From the NCBI RefSeq assembly GCF_034702125.1, contig NC_085866.1:7933564-7997563 (forward strand): a DNA stretch of 64,000 nucleotides, in the 5' to 3' direction. The position numbers and the translations under genes are program-made. The stretch's first letter is position 1. Each line of letters begins with the position of its first letter. Shown here in pieces: positions 22,615 to 38,239 of the stretch. The notes beneath the pieces are model-generated. The model worked only from the letters and a program-made list of their open reading frames with translations, was not told the origin of the DNA and searched no databases. This DNA comes from Engraulis encrasicolus. Its lineage: Eukaryota; Chordata; Actinopteri; Clupeiformes; Engraulidae.

Positions 22615-24077
22615 ACACACGCACACACACGTGCGCGCACGCACAAACAATGTGCTCACCCTATAAAGCAGAGGCCGATAGCCATGGACCAAGCAAAGCA
22701 GCCACTTTTGTAAACAACCCTCGTCTGCATGCGCTGTCTGCAGTTGGTGCACGCGGTGACGCTTGGCTTTCCACCCAGTTTGGCTGCGCAAACCACTGCA
22801 ATATAATAGTAATTTCGGTCAGAAAAAGAGAGAGCTGACAACAATGTTGTAAAGTCACATGTTACAAACAGTAGAGTACCTTGTTTTTCATTTGATATTC
22901 TTTCAAATATTCTCGATGTCAATTTCTCAATTTTTTCAATTTCTCCTCACCAAATATACAAAGCTCAGGCATGATCTCTTAATACAATGATTTTCATTTG
23001 ACACTGAGTATGCCTTTAATTAACCAGTTTAACCCCAGCAAACTTTTTTCTGTGTTTTTGAAGATCCAGTGTAGTTTCTTTAAGTTTTAATGATATTTTT
23101 GAACAACAAATTGAACAAAAGATGATCTAGATTAGCCTGTGTCAAAATCATGGGCCTAGTGTGAAAGCTCAACTGACAGAACAGAACAAAACTATCAGAT
23201 TTGGTACGAATACTCTTGACGGAATTCACGTCTGATATATGTTGAAAATAATACCTCGTGTTTACATGTATTTTGTTCTCGGAAGCAGAGCATATTTGGG
23301 CCCGATCACAATTGTATCAGGTGGAAAAATGCATTGACAAGAGATCCCATTGTAAGGATATTGAAAGCCCAGTGTCCAATGCAATGAATTGAACATGATC
23401 TATCAATAAGGCGCATTTACACACTTCAAATTTCAAACTCAAAGTAGTAGTCATGGCAATGCCTAATGGGTTCAATTATAACCCTATGAAAACTGACTGT
23501 ATCATCCCAGTGTTCACTATTGTGACAAACTTAACCAACATGAAATTTAAAAAGACATAATGTTTAGTTATCATGGAGGTCTAATGCATGCACTTTTCTG
23601 AGAAAAACTGGGATGAAATGGTTGATGAAAGGGGCCCCAGCTCATTGCATATCTAGTTTGATTACAGCCTATAATAAAACAAAATACAGATGGCACTACA
23701 AGGACAATATCACACCATCATATGTAAAGTAACGGATGCCAACTTGCAGAGTTTGGCGTAGAACACGTTAGTAAACTTCCCTCCTGAAGCACCAATTCTG
23801 CAGACCAGTCTCTCACCCATCAATAGGTATAGGCGACACGAAACACATGTGCACACTGACCTTGTGGTTGCTGTGACTGCTGCTGTGGCACCTGATGTGA
23901 CATTGCTGGTTGCTGCATCATCATTGGTTGAGAGCCAGGCTGTTGGACCATCATCATTGGTTGAGAGCCAGGCTGTTGGACCATCATCATTGGTTGAGAG
24001 CCAGGCTGTTGGACCATCATCATTGGTGGAGAGCCAGGCTGTTGGACCATCATCATTGGCTGTTGGTTCTGTGCCAT
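22328..24077 (-). CDS. LITAF-domain protein, copy 2 (complete)
   Basis: Three coding exons (24077-23861, 22795-22660, 22439-22328) join with consistent phases (1 then 2) to give 154 codons and a TGA stop. Residues 1-72 are Gln/Met/Pro-rich, with four 11-residue repeats (MMMVQQPGSQP type). The LITAF domain follows: first C-x2-C in ACTNCRQRM, a hydrophobic segment (GCFAWSMAIGLCF to FFGPCLIPFFW), then KCKDAHHYCTSCNAKLDVHK with the second C-x2-C. In this family the paired cysteines bind one zinc ion and the hydrophobic segment anchors the protein in late endosome or lysosome membranes; members act in endosomal trafficking and signalling. The usual length is about 140-160 residues. Donors are GTCAGT and GTGAGC. 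The TATA promoter at 25.7 kb is probably its own. Which vertebrate subfamily (LITAF or CDIP1-like) it belongs to cannot be settled here. Confidence 0.88.
22519..22630. repeat. (AC)n microsatellite in LITAF copy 2 intron 2
   Basis: AC tract with a few GCAC variants, starting about 30 bp past the exon 2 donor. It mirrors the tract at 1-62 in copy 1. A pyrimidine-rich CTCTCTCCC run on its left leads to the exon 3 acceptor. Confidence 0.97.
23915..24060 (-). repeat. 33-bp coding minisatellite in LITAF copy 2 exon 1
   Basis: Four near-identical 33-bp units plus a partial one. Each encodes an 11-residue PMMMVQQPGSQ-type repeat. Copy 1 exon 1 has only degenerate versions (MMVQQPASP, VMMQQPATT), so the array expanded after the duplication. 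Because the unit is a multiple of three, copy-number change keeps the frame. Confidence 0.92.
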
Positions 24078-24300
24078 AACTGTGGCCTTCTCTGCAGCTG
24101 CGATGGTTCTGGGACTAGCAGGGTGGATCTCAACACGATCTTAGCACTGGAATGAATGTCACCACACATTACTGAATTTAACCATTTCACATTTCACTCT
24201 GATGGAGCTAAAGAATGTTAACCTTTCTCTTTAATAACATTTTCTTTGACTCTAATCTTATTCTTTCTTGTTTACTTTCTTTTTGCATTTGTTTTTTGTG

Positions 24301-24386
24301 AAGCACATTGAGTTACTCCTGTTTTTGAAATGCGCTATACAAATAAACTTGCCTTGCCTTGCCTTGCCTTGCCTTGTCTTGCCTTT
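24301..24386 (+). mobile_element. 3' tail of a non-LTR retroposon with (CCTTG)n
   Basis: The stretch GAAATGCGCTATACAAATAA followed by repeated CTTGC pentamers looks like the 3' tail of an L2/RTE-like retroposon or a SINE that shares it. The family call is from memory of fish repeats. No coding part is present. Confidence 0.55.
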
Positions 24387-24691
24387 AGAAACTTGGGCAA
24401 TTACATTTATGCATATGGGAAAGGTCGTCATTTGCGCGCTAGCCTTCTTGCTGCTCACAGTCATGACTGTAGACCAGTGATTCTCAAACTTTTTCAGACC
24501 GAGGACCACTTTGTCACCCAAAAAATTTTCAGGGATCACCTGCCAACTGAATTGACAGTTGACGGGTGCTAAATTCTCTTCACATCACTTACTTCTTACT
24601 CACATTTACAAGCCTGTCAGTAGACAACAGGCTGGTCCACTTCAGAGAGGCTGGGCCAAGGAGGACTGGGGCTCACAGGATACGGTTTTTC

Positions 24692-25043
24692 GGTAACGCT
24701 TTACTTTACGGTACAGTTACCATATGTAGGCCTAATTAGGCTACTGTGTATACTTTCTGGGTAACAGAGAGGAGTTACATGGTACCTAAAGGGTAAAAAG
24801 GGGGTAATTACAAAGTAAATACCATTAATGGGGTAACAACAGGGTAACAGAGAGAAGTTTGATGATTAGATGGTTAGAACATACCCAGTAGTTTCATAGT
24901 AGTTCTTGAGATATGTGTATAAAATGGAATTTACTTTGTAATTATCCCCTTTTTACCTGTTAGATACCATGTAACTTCTCGCTGTTACCCTGTTGTTACA
25001 CAGAAAGTATGCAGTAATTAGGCCCGTAAAGTAAAGCGTTACC
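24692..25043. mobile_element. Foldback MITE (352 bp)
   Basis: Ends are GGTAACGCTTTACTTTACGG and its reverse complement, and most of the inside is also inverted (TAACAGAGAGGAGTTACATGG against CCATGTAACTTCTCGCTGTTA). Flanks GGTTTTTC and CGTTTTTC agree at 7 of 8 positions, fitting an 8-bp target duplication. Confidence 0.8.
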
Positions 25044-25308
25044 CGTTTTTCTGTTATTTTATTGTGGTGCAAGCATGACTAACGTTTCGATGCAGTGCGT
25101 CTTCTTCAGTGTCCACTTGGCAAAGTCTCTTGAAATGGACCAGCTTGTTTTCTACATGTATGCATATTCTCATATCATCTCCAACTTTTTGCTACTTGGT
25201 ACATAGATCAGACCTGTCACCCCCACCAGAATATATCAGTATTTTAGTCTGCTGTGTAAATAGACACACCACCACCACACCCCACTCCCAGATTTGATTG
25301 ATCAATAT

Positions 25309-25445
25309 TAGAGATGCACCGGATCCTGATTTTTAGGATCCTGCTGGATACCGGATCCACTGATTAAGATCCTGCCGTATCCGGATAGTCTGAAAAACCC
25401 CTATTATCCTGCCGGATCCGGAACCGGATCTTGGATCCTGTACAT
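25309..25445. mobile_element. Fragment of a GGATCC-rich hAT-type MITE
   Basis: Begins TAGAGATGCACCGGATCC, the end found at 35719-36129, and repeats GGATCC/CCGGATC motifs inside. The right end is missing or degraded, so it is a truncated copy of that family. Confidence 0.7.
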
Positions 25446-25465
25446 CACAAATAGTTTTTCAAATA

Positions 25466-25589
<124 letters not shown>

Positions 25590-25724
25590 TGTGAAAGAGA
25601 GGGACAGACAAGCAGGTAAACACGAATGAGGGAATAAGTGTTGGAAGAGGGAGAGAGAGAGGGCCAGGGAGAGCAAGTGGCAGAGTGGGACAGGGAGAGA
25701 GGTCAAATGTCTTGAGTGTCTTAC

Positions 25725-25790
25725 CCAGTAGTAGATGCTGAACGGGAGGCTGCTTGATTCAATTGAAGTGAACATCGGCTTTTATATCAG
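25725..25790 (-). promoter_or_regulatory. TATA promoter and non-coding first exon, LITAF copy 2
   Basis: On the minus strand a TATAAAAG box (25786-25779) is followed by a short exon ending CAGCATCTACTACTGG and the donor GTAAGACAC at 25724. It lies about 1.6 kb upstream of the coding exon at 24077, which is preceded by candidate acceptors (CTGCAG) just before its ATG. Conservation with copy 1 (18724-18790) is the main support; the start site was not seen directly. Confidence 0.65.
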
Positions 25791-25829
25791 TGGAAGCAAA
25801 CTGGCCTGTCAAACTGGCACTGAAGTTCA

Positions 25830-25844
25830 CACACACACACACAC

Positions 25845-25890
<46 letters not shown>

Positions 25891-25906
25891 ACGCACACGC
25901 ACACGC

Positions 25907-25978
<72 letters not shown>
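25830..25978. repeat. (AC/GCAC)n microsatellite and duplicated flank
   Basis: AC tract with a block of GCAC units. The flank that follows (25979-26075: CTTTCATTCCTGTGCTAT, then CACTCACGGCCTAATAAAC) is repeated almost exactly at 28297-28391, where it again follows an (AC)n tract. Confidence 0.95.
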
Positions 25979-25980
<2 letters not shown>

Positions 25981-26276
25981 TTCATTCCTGTGCTATCAAT
26001 GTAAATACCTCAAAAATACACTCACGGCCTAATAAACAATAGAATGACAAAACTATGGAGTGCTTCACTGTGTCCAGATCAGCACACGTATCCAAACAGG
26101 TTAAGTCACGTGCATCAAATGCATCATTCACTAGTCATTTCATGACCACACCCATGTCTCAGAACTTCTCACATTTACTGTAAATGACAGGCCTGCATAG
26201 ACTGTATGTAGTGGGTCAAATAAAGGGTTATCTATAATACAGTATGGGGCTATTATTAATCCTGTAAGGCCTGATG

Positions 26277-26414
26277 TTTCAAGAAGGAGGCCGCACCTTG
26301 CATAGTAGTATTTTTTATTGCACAGACGCGTTTCGGCGTGTGAAGAAGGCACACACCGAAACGCGTTTGTGCAATAAAAAACACTACTATGCAAGGTGCG
26401 GCCTCCTTCTTGGA
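26277..26414. repeat. Perfect-arm foldback element with CGAAACGCGTTT core
   Basis: Two arms of about 65 bp are near-perfect inverted copies (AAGAAGGAGGCCGCACCTTG against its complement, ACGCGTTTCGG against CCGAAACGCGT). Related CGAAACGCGTTT or ACGTTTCG motifs recur at about 25083, 27795, 28888 and 53390. Confidence 0.85.
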
Positions 26415-27365
26415 ACATTGAATTTGAAATTTGGGCCAGCACCCTCAAAGATTTAAATACGCCTGCTCCAAGAAGAAAATTGACATTCCTGTAAGGCCTG
26501 AACCATGAGTTGATAGTCAGGTTTTTTTTGCAATTTAATTCCTTACAGGCCCTTTAAACAAAAAGTAAAAGAAATGTAATGATAACTTTGTTTTGGAAAC
26601 ATAAAATGCAGGTCTATCATATTCAATACATTGGGCCTTTGTTTTCAGAAGCAAAATTATCTCAAATGCATTATGAACTCTGAAACCTTTTTTAATAAAG
26701 TGATTCTATATGTTTATTACATTTCTGAACAAGATCCCTTTCATGTCATGAGAATATTGCTTCAGGCCTTCTTCAAGCTCAGGCATGCATTGCATTTCCC
26801 ACTGTATGAAAACACATCCTCCACATTCACAAAATATTGATTATTAGTTTTTTTGTATGTAAAATGTTAAGAGACAGGACAATGGCTACAACATGGCATT
26901 TATTTCCACAAGTTATGTAAAAATTTAAATGCTAAAATGTGCAATAATGCAACTTTTGTATACATAAAATATAATCAAATTTCATTCAAACCATATAAAC
27001 CCTTTTTTTTCTATAACATCTTGTAAAACTATGAAGATTTCATACATTAACACTAGAAATGTGCTCAGAGAGCATGCACGCCTCCGCCCTCAGGTCGACA
27101 GAAACACACATGCACTGTGAACGAACAAGCAAACTAACAAACGCGCACACATATCGGATAATCAACCTCCTTGGCAGAGGTAATAAGTTCAGGATCCAGG
27201 TTCATGGTGGTATTTCCTGCTTGGCCTTGTGCCTGTCGCACCTCCTCCGGTGCCCCTCGGGTCAGATGCAAGGTCGTCAGTCACCCACCATCACTGACGT
27301 TTCGCCCCCCTAGCCAGTACATCTCTAGGTGGGGGGCAAGTGGCATGTCTGGGACGTCTCCCAAC
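26415..27365. other. Intergenic, no gene recognised
   Basis: AT-rich sequence with no supported gene or mobile-element boundary. Confidence 0.5.
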
Positions 27366-27571
27366 CAGGCTTGTACAAAATTCAGAATGGAAAGAATTTC
27401 AATTCAAAATAATGCCATAATACGAACACTAGGTGGTGCCATTACCTTGAAGTTCTTTGAATTTAATCTACACCACCCATTGAAAGTACATACAACACCA
27501 CCACCTAGTGTTCGTATTATGGCATTACTTTTAATTGAAATTCTTTCCATTCGGAATTTCGTACAAGCCTG
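27366..27571. mobile_element. 206-bp hAT-type MITE (copy 1)
   Basis: Ends CAGGCTTGTACAAAATTC and its inverted partner CGTACAAGCCTG, with a perfect 8-bp target duplication CTCCCAAC at 27358-27365 and 27572-27579. Most of the element folds back (CGAACACTAGGTGGTG against CACCACCTAGTGTTCG). A second copy of exactly the same length is at 62354-62559. Confidence 0.95.
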
Positions 27572-28171
27572 CTCCCAACGACTCCCTGCATCTGACCCTA
27601 CTGGGATGTCTAACCCCATCTGCCATCCTTCTTCCTCACCCACAACCACAAGCTAGCTTTCTCAGCCCTTGGTGTAGTCTAGAACGCAGGTATACGCAGT
27701 ACGCCCACTTCAAATTTCAGGGATTTCGGTATAAACTTGAAAAAGAATGGTCGTCGCACACTCAGAACTTCATGCAGTTACATTTAATAAGACCAACGTT
27801 TTGGCTTACGCCTTCATCAGGGTCATCTTACACACAAACAGCTCTCAGCTTGAGTGTGCGACGACCATTCTTTTTCAAGTTGAGTCTAATTGTCTGCTGT
27901 ACACACCTCAAACGGTGTGCGTTTACTAAAACCCGAAGAAAGGGATTTCAGTATACCCACTAAAAATTGATTGATCCATTATTTAGAATGGCACAAATCT
28001 ATACAGTATACCCACTTCAGTAAATGCTCAAATATACTGTATGCTCACAACAGAAAAGTAGACTACACCACTGTCTCAGTCTCCTCTGCCAGCTCCTTGT
28101 CCGCTCACTGCAGTCATGGCACCTGATGCTCCGGTGGCACGGAGAGCAGCTGTGTCGCTGAGCGACCTCCC

Positions 28172-28231
<60 letters not shown>

Positions 28232-28233
28232 CG

Positions 28234-28298
<65 letters not shown>

Positions 28299-28391
28299 TT
28301 CATTCCTGTGCTATTCATGTAAATACTGCAAAAATCCACTCACGGCCTAATAAACAATAGAATGAAAAAACTATGGAGAGCTTAACTGTGT
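28172..28391. repeat. (AC)n microsatellite plus duplicated flank
   Basis: AC tract to 28296, then about 95 bp nearly identical to 25979-26075. The TATA/first-exon segment that accompanies the 25.7 kb copy is not present here, so only part of that segment was duplicated. Confidence 0.9.
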
Positions 28392-31299
<2,908 letters not shown>

Positions 31300-31880
31300 A
31301 TGTAATAATAATAATTGTATTTGTATAGCACTGTATCATACAAGGTATGTAACTCAAAGTGCTTAACAAATGGGAAAAAACATCATTGTTAGAGATGGAT
31401 TTAAAAGGAGAGGTATAGAGGAGAGGCAGAAGTAGCAGGAAGGCAGAGGAAGGAGAGATAGATAGAGATTGTAAAGTCATAAGGTCAACGTAGGTTAGGA
31501 CCAGGATTCTTAGATGCGTAAGGTCCATAGTGGCTGGGCCTAGCATAAGTCATAGATAGTCACACAGAGATTGGGCGCTCAGATGCGGCCCCTGGTGGCA
31601 TCAGGGGTGAGGAAAAACTCCCTTTCGCTTGAATCATTGTTTGTAGGGGGGGAAAAAAGCTCAGTGAGGTCTGAGAAAAAAAACCCTATAGTCAGGAAGA
31701 AACCTCAGGCAGAGACCAGCGGCCACCTAGGGGAGCCCCCTGCCAGGGCTGGTTGTGAGCAGTAAGGACGCCGCGGCAGCTGGGACACTGTGACGCCTTG
31801 GCGGCTAGGAGTTAGCAAGGATGAAGAGGTTGGTCTTCAGCTGCTTCTTGAAGGAGTCGACGGAGCTGGCTGTATAAACA
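31300..31880. mobile_element. Dispersed fish repeat with GGAAGAAACCTCAGGCAGA signature
   Basis: A start like ATTTGTATAGCACTGTATC, the internal GGAAGAAACCTCAGGCAGA and a 3' part ending near GAAGGAGTCGACGGAGCTGG make this look like a common teleost dispersed retroposon. No intact ORF or clear ends; the identity is from general familiarity. Confidence 0.5.
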
Positions 31881-32288
31881 GCAGTTACAAGTTACAGATA
31901 CATTTAAAAATGCTTTTGCTATGGGGATAAAACCAAAACCAAAAAGTCATTCAATAGTGTTGCTGTGGACATTTCAAAGTGTATGTTGGAGACAAAGTTT
32001 TTGGTTAAAACCTGTGACAAAAGCACTGCACCATCATTCCAAAGAGATCTCACACATAGATCATACACAATTTGCCAAATAACTGAGAATAAACATTCGA
32101 AATAAAATAGTACAGACAAAACAAAGACAACACAAGATATTGTGATACAAATAAATCATAAAGTATAGGCTAGACTTCACCTGTCATAATGGCCAAAATA
32201 CATCTTAATACCTAAAGTTTTACTTAAATGTGTGAAAGTATGAAATATTGACTTGTACTCTATACCATCTTCTGACTCCTGCCCAATT

Positions 32289-34327
32289 CTAGGTTCTACT
32301 AATGGTTTGTGTGTAACTTTGGATGGCTGCTTGAAAAAATTCTGCTGTGTTCTTATGAGGCTGAAAGATAACGATGAAACACTTTGGGAAGAAATAGGTT
32401 ACCATCATGCTACTCAGACTGCTTAGGTGTACCATAACTTTCACATGAGCTACAAAACTGCTCTGCAGTATGCAGGTTGTAACGAATATGGCCCAGCTGA
32501 GGTAAAACAGCAGGATACAAAACGTGATGGCTTTGGCCTCATTGTAGTTCTTGGGCAGGTCTGTTCCCATGTAGGCAAAGATGAAACAGAGAATGCTAAC
32601 AATGCCTAAGAGGAATGAAGAGAAGCCAAAAGGAGCATAACTTTCCATGGCGCATTGGAGGATGACCTTGTCTGCGGACAACCAGGTGTTATTCTCGGGC
32701 CAAGGCTTGCCAACTGTGACCCACAAAACACACAGCACAAGCTCAAGCAAAGACACAGCAGCCACCACCAGCCACTGGCCACTGTACTTCACCCAAAGAG
32801 CATGGGCCCTGGGTAGGTGGGAGGCCATCTTGAAAATGGCAATGATCTGGAGGGAGCGGACAAAGAGGCAGGACATGCATATAGTGTAGAAGAAGGTATA
32901 GGTTATGTTCTGCAAGGCGCAGCTGATGGCGGTTGGTTTGCCAAAGTGGAAGAAGACGCTGGCGGTGGAGGCGGCGATGCAGCTGAGCATCAGGTAGCAC
33001 ATACTGCCCCCTGCTGACCGGACCACAGGAGTGCTGCGGTGGAGGAAAAACAGCACGGCCACTCCAGCACACAGCAGGATGAGGAGGGATGCAGAGAGGA
33101 GCAGGAGAATTGAAAAAGCGTCGTCATAGTGGAGGTATTCCACAGAGCGCTTCTGACATGTTGTGCTGGCAGAATTGGACCACTCAAACTCTTTACAGGA
33201 TAAGCAAGAGTATGGGTCAGCTGGAAGAGGAAAAACACAAGTCAGACTTTTGGCTTGGAAAAGTAAGCATAATAGCATAATAGATTGTCATAAGATGTCT
33301 GTATGGTGTAATTGTCACAAAAATGAAAAAGATCATCAGCATATAAACCACAAATCTTTAAGAAGACCGTAAATAGTTATTATTCCAATCATGAGTCATT
33401 CATCATTATGTATTGATTACTAATGGAGTAGACATTACTGCATGCATGAATCACATGTTTATTCACTATTAATCAGTCATTACTTCAGACATTATTCCAT
33501 CATTACTCACGTAACCTTATTGTAAAGTGTTACCAAATAGTGTATACAGCATTTGGAACTTTCCCTTCCTTCACAGTACCTGTGTGGTTGACATATTGGT
33601 TTTTGCCGCACTCCTCACACAAGAAGCAGCACGCATGCTGACCAGTTGACTGCCTTCTATGTCCAGGTTGGCACTCGGCAGAACAGTTTGAGAATGGTAC
33701 CTACAAATCAAAGCACAATTCATTCACAGCAATGTCACTACACCAGCATTATGGTATAGTTCATTACACCCAACCAATTGGTCATTTCGATGTAACTTAT
33801 TTACTTTGGTGGGCGATTCAATACATTTCATGCAGATTATAGTTCCGGACCCAAAAATATTGAATAAATTGAATATTAAATAAGCTAAATGAATAAATTA
33901 ATAAATTGAATTGAAATTGAATAAACAGCTATGTAGGAAAATGTTTAAAGCTATACAAAACACAAGCAAATAACTATCAAGTCCCAAAGTGATTTTCATG
34001 TAGTTTACAGTTTAACATAGAACATATAATAATTTCTACAATGCTTTCTGTTGAGAGGTGGTTGTCCCAAATCACCAGGTGTTCATTTCACCATGGAAAT
34101 TGTTTTCGAGTCATTTTTAGATGTATCATTTTGAATGATTTTATAAATTAAGTCAGAATATTGTATTAAAAAATGTAAAAGACAGGCCCTGCCGGTGGGG
34201 CACTCGCCTGCCGTGCTGCTGACCCGGGTTCGATTCCCGGCCCGGGTCCTTTGCCAACCCCTCCCCGTCTCGCTACCACTCATTTCCTGTCCTACTCTTC
34301 ACTATCCTGTCCTAATAAAGTAACCCC

Positions 34328-34358
<31 letters not shown>

Positions 34359-37300
34359 GAAAAGATGTTTGAAAGTGTGAATTTGCACGAAATGTATAGC
34401 AACGCCCACGTATGTTTGGTCTTGGACCATTTTCTTTTTTTTCCCAAATTACATTTCTTAGTTCATATTGTTGTAGAAAAATAAATAAATTTGTAACTGT
34501 GAAATAGCCAGGGTACTGGATTTGCTATAATTTCCTAATCTGCGATCTATCGATTCACTTGCCAGGTTGTCACAAGCTGCCTGTATATGTAACAGTTGTA
34601 TTATGGGAAATTGATGTCATGGCAATTGTGTATAGCCTGCACAGTAAATTTAACATACTGAACCGTCCCCAAACCAGTGGATCTGTGTGTCATCTATGGT
34701 GAGGGTGACCGCAGCATGGTCGTTGTAGGTGCCAATGTGTCTGATCTTCACAGGTGCCCCAGTAGTGTCCCAGAGCACAACAGAGTAGTGGGCAGGTGGG
34801 TCTCCCTCTCTGTTGAAGGACACGTTCATCTGGTTCAAGGAGAACGTGGGCAAACGTTTGATCTCCTCAAGAAGCTGTAAGGTCCAAGAGCAAAAGGATA
34901 GAGGGCAGAGGGGACAGAGGAAAAATTATAATATTAGAAGAAACACTTAATGTTGAGAGTTAGATCCTGATGTAATGCTATTATTGCCACATGACATGCA
35001 TATGTCGAGGTGTTTTGATACCAGCCAAAAACAAAGCCATAATAGATACTCTGTCATAATGTTACATTTATGTTGACACAATATCATGCAATAACACAAA
35101 GATTATGCTGAGTAAAATGGCTGTGTTTGGAACAGCTGCATAAAAGAGAAATGGAGTTTCATGATTTATTGACATTTTAAATAGCGGCTCCATGGGGGCC
35201 GCCATTATTATCCGACTTCGATTTGTTGAGATGGGAGTAGTGCGAGTCACCCCGACCTCGCTAGTTGGAGCTCCCACTTCGACTGGCGTTCCAGAGTGTT
35301 TTTCGTAGTAGGAGGTTGGATAAGTGCGATATCCTACTAGGATGATTTGGGACTGGAATGCACCATTAGACCACTTTTTTGTGATCTTAGTGTTATAAGT
35401 TAGTTGGTCTCAACCATCATGGGCTCACTGTCTGAGATTGAGATTAACAGTCAACGACATCCATGATGGAAACATACTGGTTGATAATGCAACATTATTA
35501 TTATTACAACTTTCATTCCCTTTACTTGCAAACTTTCAAATGCAACTAATGATGTGTTTCAAGTGATTCGGAAATGGGCCTTCATTCAATCAAAAGACTC
35601 AAGTCCATTAAAAAGACTCAACACTAGCCTGTGTCAGTCTTGGTGTTGGTCTTATCTTGACTTGGTCTTGTTTCTTGACTCTGTATCTTTTGGTCTTGAT
35701 CTTGTTTAGTCTTGGTACTAGAGATGCACAGGATCCAAGATCCGGTTCCGGATCCGGTAGGATAATAGGGTTTTTCACAGGATCCGTGTCCGGCAGTATC
35801 TTAAGCAGTGGATCCGGTATCCGGCAGTTACCTAAAAATCATCTCTAGTTTTTACGTAGCCTAGGCTTTTCAGTCAGTCTTTCACAACCCCAATTGCTGC
35901 ATGGACTGAAAGCCATTTTGAAGCGGCCAGTGCAGACAGTGTGGCAGTAAGCCAATGAGCCTAAAAAATAGTTTGAGACAACGTAATAAAAAGGGCCCAC
36001 GTGTGCAAGTAGGCTATGTGTTTCAACCCTTTTATAGGATCCGGTACCCGGTTCCGGATCTGGTAGGATCTTAAGCAGTGGATCCGGTATCCAGCAGGAT
36101 CCTAAAAATCAAGATCCGGTGCATCTCTACTTGGTACCCTATGGTCTCAATTTAGGTGGTCTTCTTGACTAGAAGTCCACCGTGTAGGGGTAAGACTGTC
36201 TGGTGGGTGTTGCATGTTGAATGGCTGTGCTTACCTTGTAGGGATAGACTGCTTGTTGGGTATTACAGGCTGAGTGGTTGCACTGAAGAGCATTGTGCAG
36301 GGCCAGTGCCATGGTGTAGACAGCTGAGTAGACAGAGAAGGCGTAGGCAGTGCTCTCAATGAGGATCTCATCGGGCTTCATGGAGGAACAGGTTGCACAG
36401 GCCTGATTGCAGAATGAATCGTGTGATTGGTCAGCTGTTTCATGGCGAGATGTGCCGTAGCCTTCAGCTCTTGACTGATGGATGAATTTGGCAAAGCCTG
36501 GGAGAGCAACAACTGTTGGCGTCACTCCAATGATGGTACCAATGGTCTCGATGCCATTTAGTTTTGTCAGAGGTTGGTACAAGGCCCAGGAGTCACTAGC
36601 GATCCACACCTTGTCTTGAAACTTGTGTTCGATTGCCAAACGGATGATAGCCTCAGCTCTTAGCTCGGCAAGAAAGAGCACAATGACTTTAATATTAAGA
36701 ATGTCTATATTGTTGAATGTTGACTTCAGCTGTGAAAAGTCTGACACAACCTCTTGATAGCCTAAGCAGATTCCTGCTTTCTGACTCAGTTCATAAAACA
36801 GTTGTGCACCATCCTTGCTGTAGTCAGATCCAGAGCCAAGAAACGCCACCCAGTTCCAGTCGAAATACTTGATGATGTGAATTATGAGATCTATCAGACC
36901 TTTATTGCTCGGTACGGTCCTTAAGAAGGAGGGATACACCCGTTTTTCACTCAATACGCTGCTTGACGCTCCATAACTAACCTATACCATTAAAATAGAA
37001 AAAAGGCCTATGACATAATTGAATAAAATAGAACACAACAAAATGATAGAAATTAACGAAATAGAATATACACTTGTAATGTGTATCTTTGTGTAAACAC
37101 CGCCTTGTACAGCATAGCATATTATATGGGTGTTGTAGGATTCAGCTATTGTTTGGAGTTAGGATTAGCTGTAGGTGAAGACTGAGAAACTCACCACTGG
37201 AATGAGATCCACCATGAAGAGAGGGGCGAGAGTGATGCTCTCCGAGCTGGTCAGTGGCCCAGTTAAGCCAATGATGTTGGGAAGGTGCTGGTTGTAGCTC

Positions 37301-37531
37301 TGCCTGGCTTGGATGGAGTTGTTCCTGGACAAGAGCTGGAGACTGGAGGAGAAAGTCTGAACGGCAGTGCAGTGGTCAAAGATCTGGTAACCAAGGGTGA
37401 CGTTAGGCAGGATGGAGGTGGAGTTGTTTATCTCCTCGATAGCAAATCTCATCACCTGAAGAAAATGGTATCCTGGGAGGAAGAATGGCTTTCTGCCAAC
37501 AGACAGGCAGGCAGACAGACAGGCAGGCAGG

Positions 37532-37563
<32 letters not shown>

Positions 37564-38206
37564 TAGACAACAGACAGTTAGATACCCTACGTCCCTACAG
37601 TACATCCCTACATACATACATACATACATACGTACATACATACATACATACATATTAGTGGTGTCAACAATGATCAATCCGGCGATGCAATCCAATGTGG
37701 GGCATGGACGATCGAGAATCAATCCGGAAAGTTCCAGAATCGATCCAGCAATTTTTTTGAGTTTCAATTACTTCCATGGATATTTCGGGAGCAAATGAAT
37801 GTTAAATTAAATAAAAGCACATTTGCTTTGCTTTCAGTAGAAATGTAATGCATTGCAATGCATTGTAGAATTGAATCGGATCAGATCGGATCGGATCGCA
37901 TAGAATCGAATCGGATCAAATCGCTACCTCCCGAATCGTGATCGAATCGGATCGTGAGGGCAGTGCCAATCCACACCACCAATACATATACATACATACA
38001 TACATACATACATACATACATACATACATACATACATACATTTATACTATACTTTGTGCATACATAAATACACTTATGTACAGTACATACATACATAAAT
38101 AATGTGCACCAATGTGTCAAGACAAGGCCCCTGCTATACATTTTCTGACATTGACCAAGTCATGTTTTGTACTTTATTATTATTATTAGTAGTAGTAGTA
38201 GTAGTA

Positions 38207-38239
<33 letters not shown>

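Noticed and set aside
34200..34260. A functional tRNA gene
   Set aside because: Only tRNA-like A and B boxes are seen, followed by a SINE body and tail; no proper cloverleaf was recognised.
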